Origin: Hyphodiscus hymeniophilus
Lineage: Eukaryota; Ascomycota; Leotiomycetes; Helotiales; Hyphodiscaceae
Length of the DNA: 64,000 nt
Assembly: GCA_016508695.1 (NCBI GenBank)
Contig: VNKQ01000012.1
Span: forward strand, 434,001-498,000
Reading direction: 5' to 3'
The notes beneath the pieces are model-generated. The model saw only the letters and a list, made by a program, of their open reading frames with translations. It did no database searches and was not told the origin of the DNA. Below are positions 56,974-64,000 of this stretch, piece after piece. Position 1 is the first letter of the stretch. The number at the start of each line of letters is the position of its first letter. Position numbers and translations under genes: made by a program.

Positions 56974-59155
56974 TTAGTGCTGGATGCAATCAGACGTCTC
57001 GTCAACCTTAAAACTGAGGACTCGGACAGTACAATCCTCGCTTCCAGTCACGACACGACTGTCGCTGAGTCCCAAGCATGTGACGGGACCTTCGTGACCT
57101 GTGAATGTCTTCTCGTATTTTCCCGTCCTCGCATCCCACACCTTGACCATTCGATCCTCAGCTCCAGAAACCACACGCAACGTATCGGCACCAAGAGCCC
57201 ACACGCCTTCCACGTGACCAAACAGCGTCTTGAGACATCTTCCTGTGGTAATATCCCATAGACGTATTGTGCTGTCCAGAGCGCCAGTGAGCATGTATCG
57301 CGGCGGCCGAGGCCGACTGTCGGGCCAGCTAGCGTAGGCATCGGAGGTAAAATGCGGGGTGAGATCATCGAGATCAGAAGATGAAGCATTGCTACTTGTA
57401 CCGTCGTCGTCTTCCACGTCGGCTTCATCGGGTTCGTACTCGGGCGGCATGAGAGTAACTTGTTGGACTTGTCCTACATGGCCTTCGAAGATTCGAATTG
57501 TCCGTCGAGTATCGAGATCCCAAAGGCGGACAGTGCAATCATCTGAGGCAGAGAATACCGTGCGAGATGCTGAGTCCACTTTTACGGCGTTGACCCAGTC
57601 TTTGTGGCCGCGAAGGCAGAAGGTGGATTTGTCGGAGAAATTCCAGATCTTCACGGTACGGTCGATGGAGCCTGAAGCGAGGATATTGCCTTCGAAATGT
57701 ACTGCGATCACTCCTTCTGTATGTCCCTGATAGGTGGAGATACATTCTCCTGTCCGCCAGTTCCACACTCGAAGGGTCTTGTCCAGTGATCCGGATATTA
57801 ATTTGGTATCATCAAATTGCAAAGCTCGGATTCCCAGCGTATGGCCTGTCAGGGTCCGTAAGCACTCTCCTGTTTCAATATCCCAAATTTTTATGGAGTT
57901 ATCGTAGGACCCAGTTGCAAGAATGTTTTCATCAAATTGTAAGCACATGACGCCGTTATGATGGCCACGGAAGACTCGTGTGGAGTATCGCCCATGCTTC
58001 CAATTTGTTCCAACCTTGAATCGGTCTTTGTAAACATCTTTCCAGGGTCGTGTGAGAGGTTTGTCAAAATATGTTGTTTCGCCGGCACCCAGTCCATCAG
58101 TACATTGTCGCTTCGAAGACTCAGGGGACGAAGGGCCATCTGAGGTGAATGAACTCGCATTCCTTTTGGTAGATATTGTGAGTGAGGTGGCCTTCACCTC
58201 TGGATTGGCTTCATCAGGTATGGGAGTAAGGTTGGGCGACCATTCGTTGAGACCCCTTCCAGCGCCACGCAACTGCTGCTGACGCTTCCAGTCTCGCAAA
58301 CGCTTCCGCTCCAACAGTGGCAGACCCCATCCGCACTTTGTACACTTTCTATCAATGTGCTGTTCGCACATCTTATGCCATACAACATCGTCGTCGGCCA
58401 TATTCCTCCATTTTTGGCTGACTTGCGCTGCCTTGCACAGGGAGGTCGTGTCAAGATAGCATAGGATCTTGTATGATATTTCGGAGGGAAGAGCGGATAC
58501 AAAGTCGATTCGGATAAGGTCTCGAACTGCGGTGGATAGGTACGACAATTGAGGGAAACAACACTGTGTGAGAATGCCTTGTAGCATGAGGTTTCGATGT
58601 TTCGCTGGAGCAGCGGAGAATAGCGACCAGACATGGGAGATGCCTTGCTGGTCTGCTTGTGATAATGTTTCGAGATCCTTTGAACCCTGTTAATATTTTG
58701 TACAAGTTTGTAGCGGGTTCACATACCCTTTGCAGATTCTCCATCGTTGGCTCATCAGCCGTCCTCCGACACTTAGAATCCGGCCGGTGTCTATAGCAGT
58801 ACTTTGTATTCGGATCCTTCTTATTCGGGTCTTGTGTCGCTGTTGATTTTGGCTGAGCACCGAGAGGAGCGTATTGTTGAGGAATATGTTTCGCCAGGAA
58901 AGGGGCGACGGTTTGTCCGGCCATCTTGCTAGTTGAGAGAGCTATCCGCGAGTCACTGGCATCATGTTGCAAGTCGCAGTTATCGTGGGATGGTGGCTCA
59001 CCAGCCTCTGCTTGCTGGGCACGCGCCATCGCCATTCTCTGTTCTTGTATGTCGCTGCTCAGTGCATGTCTGTTGTTTTTGCCCGGCCTGGGGGTGTCGA
59101 CGGGTACTTCAACAGATTGACGCAGCGACATGAAGTCGGTGTGAGTTGACGCCAT
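56974..59155 (-). CDS. sconB: SconB/Met30 F-box and WD40 protein, sulfur metabolite repression
   Basis: Substrate receptor of an SCF ubiquitin ligase; in Aspergillus (SconB), Neurospora (SCON-2) and yeast (Met30) it restrains the sulfur activator MetR/CYS3/Met4 when sulfur is plentiful. ATG at 59155; one 40-nt intron (58687-58726); 713 residues, frame intact. The N-terminus carries NTKYCYRHRPDSKCRRTADE, then QADQQGISHVWSLFSAAPAK and LMLQGILTQCCFPQLS. F-box: LPSEISYKILCYLDTTSLCK, then VSQKWRNMADDDVVWH. A linker with RPWKDVYKDRFKVGTNWKHG is followed by seven WD40 repeats (NGVMCLQFDENILATGSYDN to VTGSEDCTVRVLSF). An acidic insertion (DEADVEDDDGTSSNASSSD) sits between two repeats, as in orthologues. 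A confident orthologue by motif content and order. Confidence 0.95.
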
Positions 59156-60165
59156 ACGAGCAACGGTTGACCGGTAATTGGAGACGCCGTGTCAGCCGCG
59201 CGGAAGACTCTGGGATTGGAGTCTTTGACATGCGACTGACTGCAGCTGCCCAGCCGAACAGAATTGAGTCAGAATCAGCAGCAGCGCATGAGGTCCTGCC
59301 CTGTTTGTGGGATCATCCAGGGGCTGCTTCCAACTTCAGAGGGTTGAGTTGAGTTGAGGTGACTTTGTGCGGGATTGCGTGCTCTTGGAGATGACAAGGT
59401 TGGTTCGGAGGGAGGAGGCGGAATGATGAGGCGATGAAATAGACGGCGGGCAGGCGGGGGGAAGAGAGAGATTGAATTCTCAGATAGCAGAACAAATGAG
59501 GCAATTGTTGATCGTGTGCGACTCGAAGGCAGAGAGAAAAATGGACGGCAGTGTGGGAGGTTTGGGAGTGTTGCAGGCCTAACGTGAAGAGTTCGTGTAT
59601 CGTTTGACAGAGCCAATAAAGGTAAGGATGAAGATGAGAGCGAGGGGATGAGGTGGCTTGCGGCCCTGAATATAAGGCGCCAATCAATCGCATAATTCGC
59701 AGGCGAATCACGCCTTACGGAGTATGCTCTTTTCCCTGCAAAGCCAAGCGACTATTGCTAATAAGTGGGAGGCGAATGCAAATATGGATGTCACGATATT
59801 CGCAATTCTTGTGTAATGTCATGTGAGGGTCTGTCATTCATTACCTCTCTTATGAAGCATCTCCAATCATTTCTCTACTGTTCTATGTGAGAGGTTTGTG
59901 GATTGAGAATTGAAAATTGCGAGAGAAGAGAGTTCTGCTTACCGCACTTCCACTCCGGCCACGACCCTTGTGCGAAGGGTCGAAATGCCGGGAGCTAATG
60001 GCAATCACCCGGAACTACCGGGCGTTTGTTGTGCATGCTTAGCCTTCTTCCCCAGAATCATTCGATGCGGTGTGTGGCCGGGTACTGTTCGCTTCGGAAG
60101 CATCACAAGTAGGACCAGTAGGACATACAGATATTAGTCATGTTACTGAAGCATATCTTTGCATA

Positions 60166-60196
<31 letters not shown>

Positions 60197-60829
60197 CTCT
60201 CTCGCTCATACATTTGTTTGTTTCACTCCCACGCCAGGCGATGCTTCTAGCTTATCCGCCTGAAGGAAGAAAGTACAATCGAGGCCCGAGAAATGGAATG
60301 TTCTCCAGCTTCGTCACATTCTTGACCAATAATACAGGTAGGTACCTTAGAACAAAATGGACTGTCTTGAGCACGGCATTAGAACTCTGATCCCGAGCCT
60401 CGATCTTCTCTCGTGACTCGGCAGCTCTCTCTCCAATAAATCACACTTTAGATCTCGTTCCAATGAAACAGCCAGAGGATCGTTGATAGATACAGTCTGT
60501 ACCCAAACTTGGATTCCGAAGCCGAGATTTTAAGATCGCTCCGACCTTTTCCTGCCACCCGCTCCCTCTTTAGCCCCCAACGTCGAAAGTTTCGGCCATG
60601 GCTAGCGATGATTATGATATGGTTCGGGCAGTTCTCTGGAAACAACCCGCCGAGAATTAGGGCCTAGGAAGGAGGGCATGCAGCTTCACACGACTGGCTA
60701 GGTATATATCTAGAGAGCTCCCGCTCCCTCCTTCGACCTGTAGTTGCAGTTCACTACACCTTCAGATGCCTCCTCATGAGGGGCTCGAGTTATTCCAGCG
60801 GTAGACATTACCAATTTCGACATCTTGTG
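59156..60829. other. Intergenic, sconB promoter side
   Basis: 1.7 kb without a supported gene. Includes the sconB promoter/leader and an AT dinucleotide repeat at about 60173-60195. Short frames have no motifs. Confidence 0.5.
60173..60195. repeat. (TA)n microsatellite
   Basis: GTATATATATATATATATAT followed by CTCTCTCGCTC, a dinucleotide repeat of about eleven units. Simple sequence, probably variable between strains. Confidence 0.85.
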
Positions 60830-62996
60830 CTAATCATCTGTTCCTTGAAAGCCAACGGCATTGAACTCGGTGGCATCGTAATTAAAGCCATTGAATCCGG
60901 GTAGGGATGCCCACTCCGTCACATCCCAGAATGGATCCGTGTACCACGTATCCCATGAAAAGTCTGGTCCCAGTTCCATTGGCATAACATCTTGTGGGGA
61001 TATCGGCCGCTTGGTAGCTTCGTAGATAGTTGAGACGACTTCCCGAGTGCGTTCAACCACGAGACTCCAACTCGACATTTCTTTCAGCAGGGAGAGCGAT
61101 GTCTCGACATCATTATGCCATTTTTCGGCATCTTTGTGATTGGGTTCGGAGAATAAACTCAGTAGTGGTATGAGGCAGCCTTGGAACAGGAACCAAACGG
61201 AGTTGCGCACTATTTGCTGGATGGGGTACCAATCCATCTTAACGTCCGCGATGATTTCGCTCGCGATCGCCCTGCACTTATCCACTATCTCTTTTTCATC
61301 AGATGACAAATCATTTAGAGGGATTTGTCGAAGAGTAGAGATGAGAAGGCGCGGTCTATTGACGACGAGTCGCAGATTATTGTAACGAGCTAGCATTAGC
61401 CCACGAGCTGCATGTAATCCTCTAGGGCAAGATGGGGATCTTATCATCACCGGCTGAAGATCGTTGTGCCACCTCAAGAGCCGATTATCGAAATCAAGAA
61501 TTTCCCGACAAGAAATGACACTGTGGTGTGCGAATCTATCTTGTATTGCTGTACCTATCTTGCAAAACTCTACGCTGGCTCGTAGAGAAACCGAAGCAAA
61601 GTCCTGCCAAGGATTAGTAGAAGCAGAGACGAAGGGACCAATTTGGGATACAGTGATACACTTACGGAATTTGATAACTCTGTTGGCAACTTTGCCGTGA
61701 TAGTCCCCGGATCCCATCGACCTAGACTGGGACGCCCAAGTGTAAAAGATGCCCAAGAGTCCAAACAGAACAGACACCACCAAACACGTCTCCTGGTTTC
61801 GAGTAAAGTAGAACCACCAGATCCAGGACATTCTGTCTCTCTGAAAACAGGCTCTCGATGCAGGCCCATTGCGATTGCCATCCGTAAAGCTGCGCCCATT
61901 ATAACGTTCGCCATGTTCGGTTGGTTGAGATAGTGACAATACCAGCCTCCAAGCAATCCCAGTGCTTGGACAGTTTCTAGGTGTCCAGTTCCAAAACTCT
62001 CCAAGCTCAAATGTTGATATGCTCTTGCGTAAAAAATGGAGTGTGTCTTCTCATCTGGCTCTGAGGTCGCGATGCTACCCAATGTGAGCACCATATTGAG
62101 TAAAGCCAGCCAAGGAGATCCTCGGTCATGCCGACGTGTATATCTGGCCCTGAAGTCCGCTTCGTCAACGATAGGAGTAACGCAGTGCATGTGAGTAAAG
62201 TAGGCATTAATGAGAATTGCTTCATTAGTCTGAATGGGCGTATGGCTCGTCTTCAACGCAGAATCAGCTTCAGCAGCCCTTGCTTGTGGTTTTTGGGTTG
62301 ATGTTCGAAACTCTGGAGAAATGTAGGCCATGACCCTCAGTATGGCACTGATAGAAGAGATTCCGAGATAGGAAGAACTGCTGTCAAGTGAAAGAGAAAG
62401 AGCGTTGACATCGTCAGAAATCTTTTGACTGGGGTCTTGATTTCTAGTAGATTCCTCCCACTGAAACTCTTGCTCTGGGGACGGCTCTAAACATTGCAGA
62501 GCATTATCGTTCTCTGCCGTCGAGCTATCCTCGGAGCCTTGAGCATTGGAAGACGAAATCAAAGCTACAAGCTCTTCCCGGGATAAAGTTGATAAAGCAT
62601 CCGAGGACTCGGAAGGGAACAGAGTCTTGAGGATTCCATCCGACTTTGCTAAGGCTCCTGAAATAGTAGCAAAAGATCTGGATATGGGTCAGCAACTTTG
62701 ACCAGCAAGCGAAAGGGGTGAGAAATTGTGGATTACTCTTGAGAGGGCACAGTTCGCTTTCGCCGTGTGGGGTAGTGGCAGAGTTCAGGGACTTTGTACC
62801 ACGTACATTGGCCGCAAGGAGAATCGGTACTGTCACATCGAATTCTTCTCCGGCGACATTCAGCGCAAGACCTCGTTAACTTCTTAGTTATTTGTTCGTC
62901 TTTCCGCGGCTTTTTAGCAGGCGGTCCTCCTCCGTGACCAGAACCCTCCCGACGAGGAGAGCCCGAGGCTGAACTGGTGGAAAAGACATTATACAT
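60830..62996 (-). CDS. Zn2Cys6 transcription factor with fungal_trans domain (TF3)
   Basis: Nuclear regulator, targets unknown. Exons 62996-62737, 62677-61666 and 61603-60830; 681 residues, frame intact (introns 59 and 62 nt with branch sites TTGCTGACC and CTAAT). Cluster near residue 44: C-2-C-6-C-6-C-2-C-8-C (SCAECRRRRIRCDSTDSPCG, then QCTWYKVPELC), preceded by a basic nuclear signal (PPAKKPRKDEQITKK). The fungal_trans domain begins ILINAYFTHMHCVTPIVDEA and includes SPWLALLNMVLTLGSIA, MANVIMGAALRMAIAMGLHR and the hallmark ETRRRVWWCLFCLDSWASFT with LGRPSLGR. The C-terminus is Trp/Phe/Asp-rich (FSWDTWYTDPFWDVTEWASL), like an acidic activation domain. It is divergent from atg17, 299 bp away; coregulation is possible but not shown. 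Confidence 0.93.
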
Positions 62997-63295
62997 CTAA
63001 ACTGGTTATCATATCCTCGATGCATATCACATCAATTCCAAATCGGAAGAAGGACAACCTAGGTATCGAGAACGAATTTGACTGTGCCACGGGCTTCACG
63101 TGACTGCGGATCTTTGGCCAGGGCCGCAGCACCTGCAGCATTTTCTCAGCCTTGCGACCTAACACTAACTTCGGAGTCTATACGCGCGCTATCTTGTCAT
63201 TTCGACTGCTTCGATAGCGAGATACAACTCATTATGAAGGATCAAATCCGACCATGACGTAACGCACAGAATCCACAGACAATAAATCCATCAAT

Positions 63296-64000
63296 ATGTC
63301 TTCCGCCTCGCTGGATACAAGCCAAGCTTCACTCTCGCCAGCCGCCTCACAATCCAATTCCATGCAACATAACGAGATCTCTCTGGAGACCCTTGTATCC
63401 CATCTCTTGGCCTCAAAACGCTCCCTCTCCTCTGTGCATGCAGTATGGCGAGCCAACGAGATCCTCCGCTCTGCGCGATCTGCTCTCGAAGAATCGTCTG
63501 TCCTGTCTGCCCGAACCGGATACCTACGAACAGGGATATCTGAACAGGTAAAGGTCTTGAGGAAGGTCAGAAATGGTATTGAAGACATCTATAAATATGG
63601 ACAGCAAGATTTTAAGGTATGACATGTGGTGACCTGGCGGGGAATGGTGAACTTACTTTGCATAGCGAGTTGTGAAGACTCTCGACGCCGCGAACGAGAG
63701 GTTGGAATCGACAATGGACAATCTGCGGTCTACTATAGTCGAAGCCTCATTCCGACCAGAAGGAGAGGAGCCAAGATCTCTGCTCGACTTTATCGATGAA
63801 CAAGATGTGGAAAAGATGCGGGACAATTTGAAAGAGTCAATCCGAGATTCAAATGTGTGTTCTCTTCTTTCGGGCGCCACGAAATACTAATACATCTTCA
63901 GGAAGCGAGAACTGCCCTCGATGCCTCGATGCTAGGCTTTGACAACGACCTACGCGCTCTCAAGTCTGCTATGACTACCCCTCCCAAATCAACCGCCTCC
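63296..64000 (+). CDS. atg17: Autophagy-related protein 17 (Atg17), 5' part
   Basis: Scaffold of the Atg1/ULK kinase complex that organises the phagophore assembly site under starvation. ATG at 63296 (MSSASLDTSQASLSPAASQS). Exons 63296-63616, 63666-63854 and 63902 onward; introns of 49 and 47 nt. The gene continues past the window edge. Recognisable are LVSHLLASKRSLSSVHAVWR, VLSARTGYLRTGISEQVKVL and RKVRNGIEDIYKYGQQDFK, then across intron 1 VVKTLDAANERLESTMDNLR, AFRPEGEEPRSLLDF-type sequence (here EASFRPEGEEPRSLLDFIDE), and LGFDNDLRALKSAM. The long helical, coiled-coil composition is typical of Atg17, a crescent-shaped dimer. Shares a 299-bp divergent promoter with TF3. Confidence 0.93.

Noticed and set aside
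1..64000. CRISPR arrays, operons, tRNA or rRNA genes, biosynthetic gene cluster
   Set aside because: No spaced direct repeats, no tRNA-like A/B box pairs that I could fold, no rRNA-like sequence, and no PKS, NRPS or terpene core genes. The three Zn2Cys6 regulators lie far apart beside primary-metabolism genes.

Overview
The window is nuclear DNA of a filamentous ascomycete (Pezizomycotina). The evidence is short (40-100 nt) GT-AG introns with CTRAY-type branch points, three Zn2Cys6 regulators, a velvet factor, a SconB/Met30 protein, Atg17, and an AT-rich repeat block carrying transition-only (RIP-type) mutations. Several reading frames and transposon types resemble what is common in Leotiomycetes, but that rank is inference. 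There is no bacterial, CRISPR, tRNA or rRNA content that I can support.

Left arm (1-25,644): a secreted S28 serine peptidase (minus), an intron-rich Zn2Cys6 regulator with a 21-nt microexon (minus), and a gene-poor stretch. Then comes a divergent lipid pair: a peroxisomal 3-ketoacyl-CoA thiolase with an N-terminal PTS2 (minus) and a FATP/VLACS acyl-CoA synthetase (plus). Their shared 339-bp promoter has two CCTCGG boxes, the fatty-acid regulator site of aspergilli. The synthetase has one in-frame TGA that breaks an otherwise intact frame. CTP synthase and a VelC-like velvet factor follow (both minus), then 5.4 kb with no convincing gene, then a DUF1223 protein.

Repeat block (25,645-35,951): a nested pair of transposons. 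The outer element has ~84-bp terminal inverted repeats flanked by TA and is extremely AT-rich. It holds the relic of a Tc1/mariner-type DDE transposase (plus) and an unidentified second gene relic (minus). A 6,795-bp Ty3/gypsy chromovirus-type LTR retrotransposon sits inside it with a perfect TATAT target duplication. The retroelement runs on the minus strand (gag, protease, RT, integrase, chromodomain) and carries an antisense accessory frame with a Cys cluster near its 3' end. The two LTRs differ only by transitions.

Right arm (35,952-64,000): a secreted type II L-asparaginase ending 165 bp from the transposon, a one-pass membrane protein of unknown function, a secreted GH76 enzyme, and a disordered Ser/Arg/Pro-rich conserved protein. 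After a 3.8-kb gap come a second Zn2Cys6 regulator, an endonuclease/exonuclease/phosphatase-family protein, a small acidic protein ending in a PP1-docking-like motif, a small secreted protein, and the sulfur-metabolite F-box/WD40 protein SconB. A third Zn2Cys6 regulator is divergent from autophagy gene atg17, which runs off the end of the window.

Most genes are ordinary single-copy fungal genes. The novelty lies in the nested transposon block, its accessory frames, the broken acyl-CoA synthetase and the paired CCTCGG boxes. Exon boundaries were worked out by hand from GT/AG sites, frame continuity and family motifs. Where total coding length divides by three this is stated.
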